Source of the DNA: Hymenobacter mucosus
GTDB lineage: Bacteria; Bacteroidota; Bacteroidia; Cytophagales; Hymenobacteraceae
Direction: 5' to 3'
Assembly (NCBI RefSeq): GCF_900188255.1
Contig: NZ_FZNS01000001.1
Span: 682,001-746,000 of the forward strand
Length of the DNA: 64,000 nt
Part shown: positions 33,743 to 41,972 of the stretch, piece by piece
Position numbering within the stretch: the stretch's first letter is position 1
Layout of the letters: each line of letters starts with the position of its first letter
Program-made: the position numbers and the translations under genes
Notes under the pieces: generated by a model
Database searches by the model: none
What the model was told of the DNA's origin: nothing
What the model saw: only the letters and a program-made list of their open reading frames with translations

Positions 33743-34798
33743 CTATAGATGGCGCAAACTATAGATTCGCTCAATTATTTCTACCACTTTCATTCCTTCC
33801 AGGGCATTGGTAGTAGCGAAGCTGCGCTTTTGCACGGTCTCTACCACGTTGTCAATTACCTGCACGTGATTAGCAGCACTACCCTGATACGGACCGTAGT
33901 CGTTGGCAGGGTTGGTGGGCGGTAGTTGGGGCAGTTGATAATCCTTTATATGGCAGTACTCTACCTTGTCCATGTATTGCCCTCCAAGACGAAGGCTGCC
34001 GTTTTCTGCCACCACGGTAAGGGAGCTTTCCAGATTCCGGTCCCACACGGAAGTGCTGTACTGTAGCGTGCCGCTACCACCGCGCACTAAGTCAAAAGTG
34101 ACCAGACCACTATCCTCAAAGTCGGTGATGCTGGCGTGGTTGAAGTCGCAGAAGCGGGCGGAAATATTGGTAATGTCGCCGAACACCCAGTACAACAAAT
34201 CGACGAAGTGACTAAACTGCGTGAATAAGGTACCGCCATCTTGCTGCTGGCGGCCCTTCCAGCCGCCAGCCTGGTAGTAGCGGGCGTCGCGGTTCCAGAA
34301 GCAATTGATTTGCACCAAATACACCTGACCCAGCCGTCCTTCCACCACCACTTGCTTAAGCCAGGCAGCCGGCGGTGAGTATCGATTTTGCATGACGCCA
34401 AATACCAAGCGCCCCGTTTGCAAAGCCGTGTGCACAATAGCCTCCGCATCGTGCTTGTGCAGGGCAATGGGCTTCTCGACCACTACGTGCATCCCATGCC
34501 GTAGGCCAGCTATAGCTTGTAGCGCATGCTGGTAATTTGGTGTAGCTATAGTTAGAATATCAGCCTCGTAACCACCACATTGCAGGTAGTCCTCCAAAGA
34601 CGTGAAGAAGGGTATGCCAGGAAACTCAACTGCCAGTGCGGGGGCTAGCTCCGCTTTCACATCAATAAGAGCAACGAGCTGCGCACTAGGATGGCGAGAA
34701 ACCAAAGCAGCGTGACGACGGCCAATATGCCCTACCCCACAGATAGCAAAACGTACGGCAGCACTGGCAGACACAGAAGAAGCGGGTTGGGATAGCAC
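33743..34798 (-). CDS. Gfo/Idh/MocA-family sugar oxidoreductase
   Basis: A 351-residue NAD(P)-dependent oxidoreductase. The Rossmann motif ICGVGHIGRRHA is near the N-terminus, VVEKPIAL carries the conserved EKP lysine, and the C-terminal half has the GGTLFTQFSHFVDLLYWVFG signature. Such enzymes oxidise sugar nucleotides at C3 (WlbA/WbpB-like) or inositol and related sugars. The nearby DegT-type aminotransferase at 35829 would pair with a 3-keto-sugar product. The start is GTG at 34798; no ATG is suitably placed. Confidence 0.8.
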   Translation of the reverse strand: MLSQPASSVSASAAVRFAICGVGHIGRRHAALVSRHPSAQLVALIDVKAELAPALAVEFPGIPFFTSLEDYLQCGGYEADILTIATPNYQHALQAIAGLRHGMHVVVEKPIALHKHDAEAIVHTALQTGRLVFGVMQNRYSPPAAWLKQVVVEGRLGQVYLVQINCFWNRDARYYQAGGWKGRQQQDGGTLFTQFSHFVDLLYWVFGDITNISARFCDFNHASITDFEDSGLVTFDLVRGGSGTLQYSTSVWDRNLESSLTVVAENGSLRLGGQYMDKVEYCHIKDYQLPQLPPTNPANDYGPYQGSAANHVQVIDNVVETVQKRSFATTNALEGMKVVEIIERIYSLRHL

Positions 34799-34838
34799 GC
34801 CGCAAGCTCAGAAAAAACTGCGTTTGTTTCTTACAAAA

Positions 34839-34877
34839 CAAAGCCCATAGCTCCTTTTTGAGGGCTATGGGCTTTTT
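34839..34877 (-). terminator. Intrinsic terminator after the M48 gene
   Basis: The stem AAGCCCATAGC / GCTATGGGCTT has its T-rich tail (TTTGTTTTG) on the minus strand. It lies between the M48 protease and the oxidoreductase, so they are separate transcripts. Confidence 0.75.
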
Positions 34878-34907
34878 GAGGGGCACAAATTGCGGCGGCA
34901 CTTGGGG

Positions 34908-35717
34908 CTAGAGCAGCCGCTTTAGCTCATTGAAGTTGCTATTGTTCACGCTACGGCCAGTGCAGCCTAGCTGCTGGGCACTACGCTGGATGCTAGTGAT
35001 ACGCGAGCCTGGGTTGGGGTGAGTACTCAGGAACTCGGGGGTACCTCCCCCACCGGCCTTTTCAGCCTTGATGAAAAAACCAGCGGCACCGTCGCAAGAG
35101 TAGTAGCGGGTACCATTGAGGTATATGGTCGAGTACTTGTCGGCTTCGGTTTCAAAGCCACGGCTGAACTTGAGCTGTCCCAAGCCAGCCGCAATCTGGA
35201 CCAACTGGCCGGAGGAGCGCTTGCCCAGAATAAGACCAAGCAAGATGCTGCTGCCGTATTGCTGCTGCAGCTGCTGGGTGCTATGGCGCCGGTCGGCGTG
35301 GGCAATTTCGTGCCCCAGTACCCCAGCTAGCTGGTTTTCATCATCGAGGTACTTAATAAGGCCCGAAAACACGTAGATGTGGCCGCCGGGAGTAGCAAAA
35401 GCATTCTGGGTTGCATCATCCTTGATGATCTGTACATCCCAAGGAAACTGAGTACGGTACTTGATATTGCCGTTGTCGAGGACGCGCTTTACTACACCAT
35501 CAAGCAATTGGTAGGCCCGGGCGTTCTTGGAGCGCTCCATCAGTTGCCCCTTTGCGCGGTATAACGAATCAGTTTGCTTGGCTACCTGAGCCCCCAGGGC
35601 AATATCCTGGTTGATAGAAAACAGGTTGATTCCTTGCTGGGGCGAGGTGAAGGCAGCTGAAGCTAACACAGAAACAGCAGCCAGCGGCAGGAAGAGGGTC
35701 AGAAAAGGGCGACGCAT
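34908..35717 (-). CDS. M48-family metalloprotease
   Basis: A 269-residue exported protease. It has a signal peptide (MRRPFLTLFLPLAAVSVLASAAF), the zinc motif HEIAH (GHEIAHADRRH) in the middle and a further Glu-rich EADKYS motif that supplies the third ligand. The C-terminus has STHPNPGSRI, typical of the BepA/Oma1 group that works in envelope quality control. The frame is open from 35759, but the ATG at 35717 gives the signal peptide. Confidence 0.87.
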   Translation of the reverse strand: MRRPFLTLFLPLAAVSVLASAAFTSPQQGINLFSINQDIALGAQVAKQTDSLYRAKGQLMERSKNARAYQLLDGVVKRVLDNGNIKYRTQFPWDVQIIKDDATQNAFATPGGHIYVFSGLIKYLDDENQLAGVLGHEIAHADRRHSTQQLQQQYGSSILLGLILGKRSSGQLVQIAAGLGQLKFSRGFETEADKYSTIYLNGTRYYSCDGAAGFFIKAEKAGGGGTPEFLSTHPNPGSRITSIQRSAQQLGCTGRSVNNSNFNELKRLL

Positions 35718-35828
35718 GGAAGAGAACAAATGAAAGTAAGCGGACAGTAATACGGTCAAAAGAAAAAACAGTGCCAGCTATCCGCTCAAATACTGAACTG
35801 GCACAGGTCTCTACCAGCTTTTAGTACG

Positions 35829-36989
35829 TCAAACAGGTAGCCATGCCCGGAGCACATCCCCTACGTATGATACCTGATCTACGGTAAGCGTAGGATGAAT
35901 GGGCAGCGACAGTACGGTACGACACAACCGCTCCGCCACGGGAAACTGACCAGCCTGGTAGCCTAAATGCGCGTAGGCGGGCTGCAGATGGTTGGGCTGA
36001 GGATAGTACACTACGCTGGGTACTTTATGCGCCGCCAGGTGCTGTTGCAGCGCCGCACGCTGGCCCGGCTCATCGGGCACCTGCACGGTGTACTGATGGA
36101 AAACATGCGTGCTGCGCCCATCCCGCGCCGGGGGCACAATGCGTGGGATAGTAGCCAGTGCCGCATCATACTGAGCTGCTACCTGTTGGCGCGCCGCAGT
36201 CCAGGTGGGCAAATGGCGCAGCTTCACGCGCAGTAGTGCAGCCTGTAACGTGTCGAGACGAGAGTTAAGGCCAATATGTTCGTGATGGTACTTACGGGTT
36301 TGCCCGTGGTTGGCAAGTTGACGCAGGTAGGTAGCCCGAGCTTCATCACGGGTGAACAGCGCCCCCCCATCGCCAAAACCTCCCAGGTTTTTGCTGGGGA
36401 AGAATGAAGTAGTACCCACCTCCCCTACGGTGCCGGCTACCCACGTTGTGCCCTGGCTGGTAGTAAATGTGGCTCCAATGGCTTGGGCATTGTCTTCGAT
36501 GAGAGCGACGCCCTGGCGCTCGGCAATAGCTCGCAAGGCTTCCAAATCTGCACATTGCCCAAACAAGTGCACGGCAATAATAGCACCGGTGCGGGGGGTG
36601 CATGCCGCTGCTGCCGCCACCGGGTCCAGGGCAAACGTATCTGCTCGTACGTCAACGGGTACGGGCACGAGCCCTAATACCGCCGCCGCCTCTAGGGTAG
36701 CCACATAAGTAAAAGCGGGCACCAGCACCTCTGTGCCAGGCGGCAGGCGCAAGCTCATCAGTGCCAGTTGAAGGGCGTCGGTACCGTTGGCACAGGGCAC
36801 TACGTGGGGCCCACCCAGGTACTGGCTTACTTCCTGAGCAAACTGCTGCACGGCTGGCCCCTGAATATAAGCTGCTTCGGTAAGCGTTGCTTGCCAAGCG
36901 GCTTCCAGCTCAGCCTGAATGGGTGCGTGCTGAGCAGCAAGGTCGAGCATTTGAATAGGCGAAGGCGGAGCAGAGAGAAGAGTAGGCAC
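35829..36989 (-). CDS. DegT/DnrJ/EryC1/StrS-family aminotransferase
   Basis: A 386-residue PLP aminotransferase of sugar nucleotides. It contains CANGTDALQLALMSL, PAFTYVATLEAA, LIEDNAQAIGA (Asp contacts PLP) and SFFPSKNLGGFGDGG with the Schiff-base lysine. It is like WbpE/WlbC, which aminate 3-keto sugars, fitting the Gfo/Idh-type gene nearby. The start is uncertain: GTG at 36989 gives the N-terminus PTLLSAPPSPIQMLDL and lies 29 bases after the TATCTTTG box; ATG at 36950 is the alternative. Confidence 0.85.
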   Translation of the reverse strand: MPTLLSAPPSPIQMLDLAAQHAPIQAELEAAWQATLTEAAYIQGPAVQQFAQEVSQYLGGPHVVPCANGTDALQLALMSLRLPPGTEVLVPAFTYVATLEAAAVLGLVPVPVDVRADTFALDPVAAAAACTPRTGAIIAVHLFGQCADLEALRAIAERQGVALIEDNAQAIGATFTTSQGTTWVAGTVGEVGTTSFFPSKNLGGFGDGGALFTRDEARATYLRQLANHGQTRKYHHEHIGLNSRLDTLQAALLRVKLRHLPTWTAARQQVAAQYDAALATIPRIVPPARDGRSTHVFHQYTVQVPDEPGQRAALQQHLAAHKVPSVVYYPQPNHLQPAYAHLGYQAGQFPVAERLCRTVLSLPIHPTLTVDQVSYVGDVLRAWLPV

Positions 36990-37018
36990 AAGCGAAAACC
37001 AGAGAAACAGAACCACGT

Positions 37019-37026
37019 CAAAGATA
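37019..37026 (-). promoter_or_regulatory. -7 box for the aminotransferase
   Basis: TATCTTTG on the minus strand fits TAnnTTTG; the predicted start is near 37012, giving a short 5' leader before GTG at 36989. No clear -33 element was seen. Confidence 0.45.
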
Positions 37027-37154
37027 GAGTCCGGGGTAGAACCCACTGCATATACCCCACGTAACCTGATAGGAAGTGATGCCGTTAATCGCCTCAAGCT
37101 CGGCCATAACGGTAGGCTTGCGCTGTTTCCTCCCTCCTATTCCCCAACACTACT

Positions 37155-38051
37155 ATGCTCAGGAAAACTGTCACCCTCCACGCCCTGTCGGCCATGCTGC
37201 TGCTCGGGGGCGTTGCTGCTACCACCAGTTGCAACCAAGGTCAGAAACAAGAAATTTCGGCCGAAAGTGATGAAGCGTACAACGACTTCAAAACGTTTGT
37301 AGCCAACACAGAAACTGCCGCTGACAGCGTAGGAAATGAGATAGAGGCCGACTACGACCGGGAGACGGCCCAGTTGAAATCAGACTTTGATACCAAGGTA
37401 GCCGCAGTAGATAAGTACGCCGACCAGTACGACGACACCCGCCGCCAGGAAATTGAGCAGCTGCGTACGCGCTACACCACCGCTTACGACAGGCGCGAAA
37501 TGGCGTGGAAAAACCGTCCGGGTAGCACTGCTACTAGCACCAGCGGCAGCACTGCCAACCTAAAGCCCGGGAAATACTACAAGCCCATGTCGCCAGCGGC
37601 CCAACTAACGGCAGCTAACGCCCGCACTACCTACGAGTCGTTCGTGAACAACATCAAGCAAAACGAAGACAAGTATGACATTGACGACTGGCGCTACATT
37701 AACTCCGAGTGGCGCGCCTTGGATGAGGCCTACGACGACGTCAAGAAAGACATCTCAGCCCGCGACTTGGCCGAGATTCAGAAGGAAAAGTTGAAGTATG
37801 CCGCCTTCAAGTCATTCGACAAAGCGGAAGCTCGCGCCGCTCAAGGTGCCGACGCTGTAAGCAGCGAGGCCAAAGAAGTATCGGCCGAAACGGCCGATGA
37901 GCGTAGCAAAGTGGGCCAAGCCGCTTCCAACACTGCCAGCGACGTGAAAGAAGCCGGCAAGGACGTAGGCAAAGGTGCCGCGAAAGTGGGCAAGAAAGTA
38001 GGAGGCGCCGTGAAGGACGTTTTCGACGGTAAGGACGACAAGAAAAACTAG
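37155..38051 (+). CDS. Coiled-coil lipoprotein of unknown function
   Basis: A 298-residue lipoprotein with the lipobox TTSC around residue 26. The rest is charged, helical and low in hydrophobic residues: Asp/Glu/Lys/Arg/Ala-rich segments (YDRETAQLKSDFDTKVAAVDKYADQYDD), then an Ala/Lys/Val-rich amphipathic tail (KEAGKDVGKGAAKVGKKVGGAVKDVF) that looks like LEA- or apolipoprotein-type repeats. No known domain was recognised. It probably sits on the periplasmic or outer face of a membrane and could protect against stress. Confidence 0.65.
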   Translation: MLRKTVTLHALSAMLLLGGVAATTSCNQGQKQEISAESDEAYNDFKTFVANTETAADSVGNEIEADYDRETAQLKSDFDTKVAAVDKYADQYDDTRRQEIEQLRTRYTTAYDRREMAWKNRPGSTATSTSGSTANLKPGKYYKPMSPAAQLTAANARTTYESFVNNIKQNEDKYDIDDWRYINSEWRALDEAYDDVKKDISARDLAEIQKEKLKYAAFKSFDKAEARAAQGADAVSSEAKEVSAETADERSKVGQAASNTASDVKEAGKDVGKGAAKVGKKVGGAVKDVFDGKDDKKN

Positions 38052-38069
38052 TCTTCCTTTATAAGTAAC

Positions 38070-39026
38070 TTAGGCTGGGCGCCGGCTTTCCTTTAGGAAG
38101 GTCGGCGCTTTCAGTTGGTATTGGAACGGCTGCGTTAGCTCCTCCAGCAACCAGTACAATTTCAAGGCGTCAAGCTGGCGCAGGCTTGGATTCTGGGAAA
38201 GCAAGTTGCTACGCACGTGGGCTTCTCGCAGCCGAAAAGCGGTGCATACAGCTTCGCTCAGCCCCCAGCGCTGGAGGCGTAGCGCAGCTTGCAGTAACTT
38301 GGTTTCTGCTCCCAGACCTTCTGCCTTATAGAGCTGCACGAGGTTGCGAACGGCATCGTGGGTTTTGGCTAGGAAGACAGTGGCCGGCTCCAGTCCATCA
38401 TGCAGCACTGGGTTATCCACGTGCACCACATTCACCCCGTGCTGGCGTAGCAGCCACCCAAACTTGGTGTCTTCGTGCCCATAACGAGTCAGGCTTTCGT
38501 CGAGCCCAAAGCGCCGGAACAAATCAGTCTGAATCAGGAGGTTGTTGAGGGTCAGCTGGCCGTGGGGGGCCCGCTGACGTACGGCCGCCGAGCGGGCTTC
38601 TCGGCTTCGACCATAAAGCCAACGCAACCGCAATGATGCATCGGGCGGGGCACTACCTTCGTAGGCCGTGCCACCCGAAAGCACAGGTGCTAGGTCGCGG
38701 GCGGCGGCGTACCGGGTCAGGAAATGACCATCGGGTAGTAGGCTATCATTGTCGAGCAACAGCAGCCACTCATAGCGGGCTTTGGCGGCCAACCGATTGC
38801 GCACCGCCGAGCGGCCTACATTATAGCCCAGTTCCTCATACTCAACCCCAGCAATGGTTGTTAGCATCCGATTGCGCAACCGGTACTCTGGCGCCGAGCC
38901 GTCATCTAGGCAGTGAATCTCAACGAGCTCGCCCCAAGTAGCCGCCTGCACCAACAACCGACGCACGAGAGGCGTCACGTCGCGGTTGTATACCGGAATC
39001 AATACTGAAAGCCCGGGGTGATTCAC
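38070..39026 (-). CDS. GT2-family glycosyltransferase
   Basis: A 318-residue GT-A-fold enzyme. It has the N-terminal LSVLIPVYNRDVTPLV, the LLLLDNDSLLPDG metal-binding DxD region, and GHEDTKFGWLL as the ED-type acceptor motif. There is no membrane segment. It probably adds a sugar in envelope glycan synthesis; donor and acceptor are unknown. The start is GTG at 39026 (GTG-AAT-CAC). The 3' end overlaps the hairpin that follows the convergent lipoprotein gene. Confidence 0.82.
   Translation of the reverse strand: MNHPGLSVLIPVYNRDVTPLVRRLLVQAATWGELVEIHCLDDGSAPEYRLRNRMLTTIAGVEYEELGYNVGRSAVRNRLAAKARYEWLLLLDNDSLLPDGHFLTRYAAARDLAPVLSGGTAYEGSAPPDASLRLRWLYGRSREARSAAVRQRAPHGQLTLNNLLIQTDLFRRFGLDESLTRYGHEDTKFGWLLRQHGVNVVHVDNPVLHDGLEPATVFLAKTHDAVRNLVQLYKAEGLGAETKLLQAALRLQRWGLSEAVCTAFRLREAHVRSNLLSQNPSLRQLDALKLYWLLEELTQPFQYQLKAPTFLKESRRPA
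38079..38112 (+). terminator. Terminator-like hairpin after the lipoprotein gene
   Basis: GCGCCG...CGGCGC with inner TTTCC / GGAAG and a short TTTC tail. It overlaps the 3' end of the convergent glycosyltransferase gene. Confidence 0.5.
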
Positions 39027-39100
39027 TGAAAAGGAGCGTTAAAGGGTAGAAGTAGCAGCTAGTAAGCCCAGCTGATCAGGCAGGCTATACCTCTCTCCTT

Positions 39101-39799
39101 TTAGCTATCTGCGTGCAGATGAAACGGTTTGGTAGCGGAATCTAGTAGCTGGCCCTGCTCACATTTGAGCACGCGCTTAGGGTACTTGTTGATAATCTGG
39201 TAGTTGTGAGTAGCCATAAGCACCGCAGTACCTGAGTTGTTGATTTCCACAAACAAGCGCATAATGCTGTCGGCCACATCCGGGTCAAGGTTGCCCGTGG
39301 GCTCGTCCGCAAGTAGCAACAGAGGCTCATTGAGCAAGGCTCGGGCTATAACTACGCGCTGCTGTTCGCCCCCGGAAAGCTGATGCGGCATCTTAGAAGC
39401 CGCGTTGGCTAGCCCTACTCGCATAAGCACTTCTGAAATGCGCTGCTGCTTGCGCGCTTTACCTCTCCAACCGGTGGCATTCAGGACAAAAAGTAAGTTA
39501 TCGGCAACGCTCCGATCAAAAAGCAGCTGAAAATCCTGGAAAATGATGCCCAGCTTCCGCCGCAGGTACGGAACCTTGGTGCTACCCGCTAGCTTGGGCA
39601 AGGGAAACCCAACTACCGTACCCGTACCCGCGGGCAAGGGCAAGTCGGCATAGAGAGTCTTTAGCAGGGAGCTTTTGCCCGAGCCCGTACGTCCCACTAG
39701 GTAGGCGAATTCGCCTTTTTCGAGCGTAAACGTGACCTTCTGCAGCACGGTGTTCACGTCCTGCATCACATACGCATCGTGCAGCTCAATAACGGACAT
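39101..39799 (-). CDS. ftsE: Cell division ABC ATPase FtsE
   Basis: A 232-residue ATP-binding cassette protein. Walker A is [11 protein letters not shown], the signature is LSGGEQQRV and Walker B is [12 protein letters not shown]. The order and the [17 protein letters not shown]-loop region match FtsE, which works with FtsX at the division site to activate peptidoglycan hydrolysis. ftsX is not next to it. A small conserved gene and a transaldolase lie upstream on the same strand. Confidence 0.9.
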   Translation of the reverse strand: MSVIELHDAYVMQDVNTVLQKVTFTLEKGEFAYLVGRTGSGKSSLLKTLYADLPLPAGTGTVVGFPLPKLAGSTKVPYLRRKLGIIFQDFQLLFDRSVADNLLFVLNATGWRGKARKQQRISEVLMRVGLANAASKMPHQLSGGEQQRVVIARALLNEPLLLLADEPTGNLDPDVADSIMRLFVEINNSGTAVLMATHNYQIINKYPKRVLKCEQGQLLDSATKPFHLHADS

Positions 39800-39856
39800 A
39801 AGCGGTGGGTTCTTGCGGACTCGGGAGCAGCGGAGGTAGGCTACGTACGACTAGTG

Positions 39857-40060
39857 TTAGACTTCCAGCTTTTGCAGCTTCCCAAACTCCAGGTTAGAAA
39901 TGACAGCGGCCAGTTCGGTTTCCTTGTTCTCTAGCCCGTAGCGGTGTAAATCCTTCAGAGGCCGATCAGCGCGGAAATAGGCGATGAGCACAAAGTGCTC
40001 ATCACGCAGCTGAATGTAATCCGGAATCTTGGCCTTGCCTTTTACTTTGATGATGTACAT
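39857..40060 (-). CDS. Small conserved-looking protein
   Basis: A 67-residue protein, MYIIKVKGKAKIPDYIQLRDE at the start, with VLIAYFRADRPLKDLHRYGL in the middle. It has no signal peptide and no recognised domain. The frame is open to 40102, but the ATG at 40060 gives a compact start. It sits between ftsE and the transaldolase on the same strand, with 57 and 92 bases to its neighbours, so it may be cotranscribed with them. Balanced amino acid use and a sensible beta-alpha pattern favour a real gene. Confidence 0.6.
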   Translation of the reverse strand: MYIIKVKGKAKIPDYIQLRDEHFVLIAYFRADRPLKDLHRYGLENKETELAAVISNLEFGKLQKLEV

Positions 40061-40152
40061 AAGTACGAAGTGCGAAACGTGAATAAGTGAGAAATGTGAC
40101 AAGGGCTTTCTACTGCGTTCAGCACATCTCTCACAGTATGCACATTACTTCT

Positions 40153-40809
40153 CTACCCGTTGACCTTCTTGTGGTCGGCCAGGAAAGTAGCTAAGCCTTT
40201 GTCGGTGAGCGGGTGGCTAAGCAAGCCAGTAATAACGTTGAGCGGACACGTCACTACATCGGCTCCAAGCTCAGCGCACTGAATGAGGTGAGGAACATGG
40301 CGCACCGAAGCGGCCAGCACCTGCGTGGGGTAGCCGTAATTTGAGAAGATATCTACAATCTGCTGAATCAGTTGCAGGCCATCATGTCCGATGTCGTCGA
40401 GGCGACCTACGAAAGGCGACACGTACGTAGCGCCTGCTTTGGCTGCGAGCAACGCTTGGCCCGCCGAGAAAATCAGCGTGCAGTTCGTTTTAATACCTTT
40501 CTCGGAGAAATACTTGATGGCCTTGATGCCATCCTTAATCATGGGCACCTTCACCACAATGTTGGGGTGCAGGTCGGCTAGCGCCTCCCCCTCCCGGATG
40601 ATACCATCGTAGTCGGTAGCAATTACTTCGGCCGAAACATCGCCGTCCACCAACTCGCAAATCTGGCGGTAGTGGCTCATCACTGCGTCCGTACCCTTAA
40701 TGCCTTCCTTAGCCATCAGCGAAGGGTTGGTGGTCACGCCGTCGAGCACGCCCAGCTCTACGGCCTCCTGAATGTCCTTCAGGTTAGCGGTGTCAATGAA
40801 GAATTTCAT
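40153..40809 (-). CDS. fsa: Fructose-6-phosphate aldolase/transaldolase
   Basis: A 218-residue class I aldolase of the short transaldolase (FSA/TalC) group. [13 protein letters not shown] is the typical start, [11 protein letters not shown] and [15 protein letters not shown] include the Schiff-base lysine, and [32 protein letters not shown] follows. It transfers or cleaves C3 units in the pentose phosphate pathway. The open frame reaches 40839; the start at 40809 gives the family's N-terminus. A near-consensus -7 box (CATCTTTG on the minus strand, 40833-40826) is 16 bases upstream. Confidence 0.92.
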   Translation of the reverse strand: MKFFIDTANLKDIQEAVELGVLDGVTTNPSLMAKEGIKGTDAVMSHYRQICELVDGDVSAEVIATDYDGIIREGEALADLHPNIVVKVPMIKDGIKAIKYFSEKGIKTNCTLIFSAGQALLAAKAGATYVSPFVGRLDDIGHDGLQLIQQIVDIFSNYGYPTQVLAASVRHVPHLIQCAELGADVVTCPLNVITGLLSHPLTDKGLATFLADHKKVNG

Positions 40810-40930
40810 GCGGGTAGGTTGGAAACAAAGATGCCCCAAAGCTAATCACGGATTTATCGGATTAAACGCATTGTCCGGATTTTGTAGCTGGCTTGTCGTG
40901 TACAGCCATAACGGAATGGCCTCGAACGCA

Positions 40931-40964
40931 GAAAGGCGCCCCTTGCGAAGCGCCTTTCGTTTTG
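40931..40964 (+). terminator. Terminator-like inverted repeat
   Basis: GAAAGGCGC / GCGCCTTTC with a 10-base loop and GTTTTG on the plus strand. No plus-strand gene ends here, so the role is unclear; it could stop transcripts in either direction near the SRP RNA. Confidence 0.4.
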
Positions 40965-41027
40965 TATGCGAGTAGTTCTCTTTATGCCGCCTAGCTAGCA
41001 GACCAGACAAAATGGAACTGTAAGGAC

Positions 41028-41123
41028 AAAAAAAAGCGAGCCAAAATCGCACCGCTCAACCACCTACCCTTGCTACCTTCCGGTCCTGGGGGAGTTCAGC
41101 AGGAGCTGGTCGTTCTGACTCGC
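41028..41123 (-). ncRNA. ffs: Signal recognition particle RNA (small, 4.5S type)
   Basis: On the minus strand, CAGGACCGGAAGGTAGCAAGG is the conserved SRP domain IV with its GGAA tetraloop (41078-41081) and asymmetric loop, as in bacterial 4.5S RNA. The ends pair (GCGAG at 41123-41119, CTCGC at 41040-41036) and a run of eight T (41035-41028) follows as terminator. Size is about 90 nt, without an Alu domain, as in other Gram-negative bacteria. It works with Ffh to target membrane proteins. Confidence 0.93.
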
Positions 41124-41128
41124 CGGTG

Positions 41129-41162
41129 CAAAGGTAAGCACATATTTGGCGGATTAGGACAA
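41129..41162 (-). promoter_or_regulatory. Promoter of ffs
   Basis: TACCTTTG (41136-41129) as -7 and TTG (41162-41160) as -33, spacing 23, place the start near 41123, the first base of the SRP RNA. This independent match supports the promoter consensus used elsewhere in the window. Confidence 0.8.
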
Positions 41163-41286
41163 GCAGGCTCATATTTTTTTCACAATACTGCTGCCGTTCC
41201 TATACTACCTGGATCTTGTTCTGGGAGTAAGTAGCTAGGTAATAATCTACTAGCCAGACTACGCAACCAGGGGCTGCCCAGAAATT

Positions 41287-41751
41287 TTAGCGCTTCCGAT
41301 AAGCTTTGTTTGCAGCCTTACTTTGCTGCTTGAGCTGCTGGGCATAATTCCGGATGGGCTGCATTTCCACCGAAACTGGCCGTCCTGAGTCCACAGTTAC
41401 TTGTACTTGCTGGTATCCGGCGTAGCTCACTATCAGGGTTGGCGCGGTGGCCGTGGTACGCAGCATAAACATCCCGTCAGCATTGGTGCTGCTGGTATGA
41501 CTTCTTTCCAAGGCTAGCTCTACAGTAGCGCCCGCCAATGGCACTCCACTCGTGCTAAGCACGATGCCACTGATAACGTGCGACGCAGGAGTAGCAGACC
41601 CCGCTACCTTGGGCGCTGCGGTAGCAGGCTGGGCGGCTATAGTGGCCATGGCAGCCGGGGGTAACTGGGTAGGCTTGGCCGCTCGGGTTTGGGCGAGCAG
41701 GGTCAGCGGCAGCAGCAAAAATAGTGCGAGCAGATAACGTAACGTTTTCAT
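41287..41751 (-). CDS. Secreted carboxypeptidase-regulatory-like protein
   Basis: A 154-residue exported protein. It has a signal peptide (MKTLRYLLALFLLLPLTLLAQ), an Ala/Pro/Thr-rich linker, then one CarboxypepD_reg-like beta-sandwich (VISGIVLSTSGVPLAGATVELALERS...GMFMLRTTA, LIVSYAGYQQVQVTV). The tail is basic and Gln-rich. Such domains are common at the N-terminus of TonB receptors; standing alone it has no known function. Confidence 0.75.
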   Translation of the reverse strand: MKTLRYLLALFLLLPLTLLAQTRAAKPTQLPPAAMATIAAQPATAAPKVAGSATPASHVISGIVLSTSGVPLAGATVELALERSHTSSTNADGMFMLRTTATAPTLIVSYAGYQQVQVTVDSGRPVSVEMQPIRNYAQQLKQQSKAANKAYRKR

Positions 41752-41960
41752 TGCGAGCAGAAATGGAAGGAGAAGGAGCCATCTAAACTACCGAAAAACG
41801 AGCTTCGGTTGGCTATGATGTTGAACAATATTACACGGGGCTTTTATTCTACGAATTGAGTTCTCGCCCAATGCACGCAAATCCTATGCGAGCAGGCATT
41901 TTAGGGGAGTTCAGATGTAGAAAGAACACGCGCGGATTTTGTACGCCCCGGCCAGGTACT

Positions 41961-41968
41961 TACTTTTG
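41961..41968 (+). promoter_or_regulatory. -7 box at the start of guaA
   Basis: TACTTTTG fits TAnnTTTG and ends four bases before the guaA ATG. If it is the promoter, the mRNA would start at or within a base or two of the start codon, giving a leaderless guaA message. Confidence 0.5.
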
Positions 41969-41972
41969 TGCC

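Larger units (their letters stand above)
40810..41286. other. Intergenic region with the SRP RNA gene
   Basis: This 477-base stretch between the transaldolase and a small secreted-protein gene holds the SRP RNA (41028-41123) with its promoter and a separate hairpin at 40931-40964. The remaining parts, 40965-41027 and 41163-41286, show nothing recognised. Confidence 0.6.

Noticed and set aside
41752..41972. Purine riboswitch before guaA
   Set aside because: No purine aptamer pattern was seen, and the -7 box is only four bases before the ATG.
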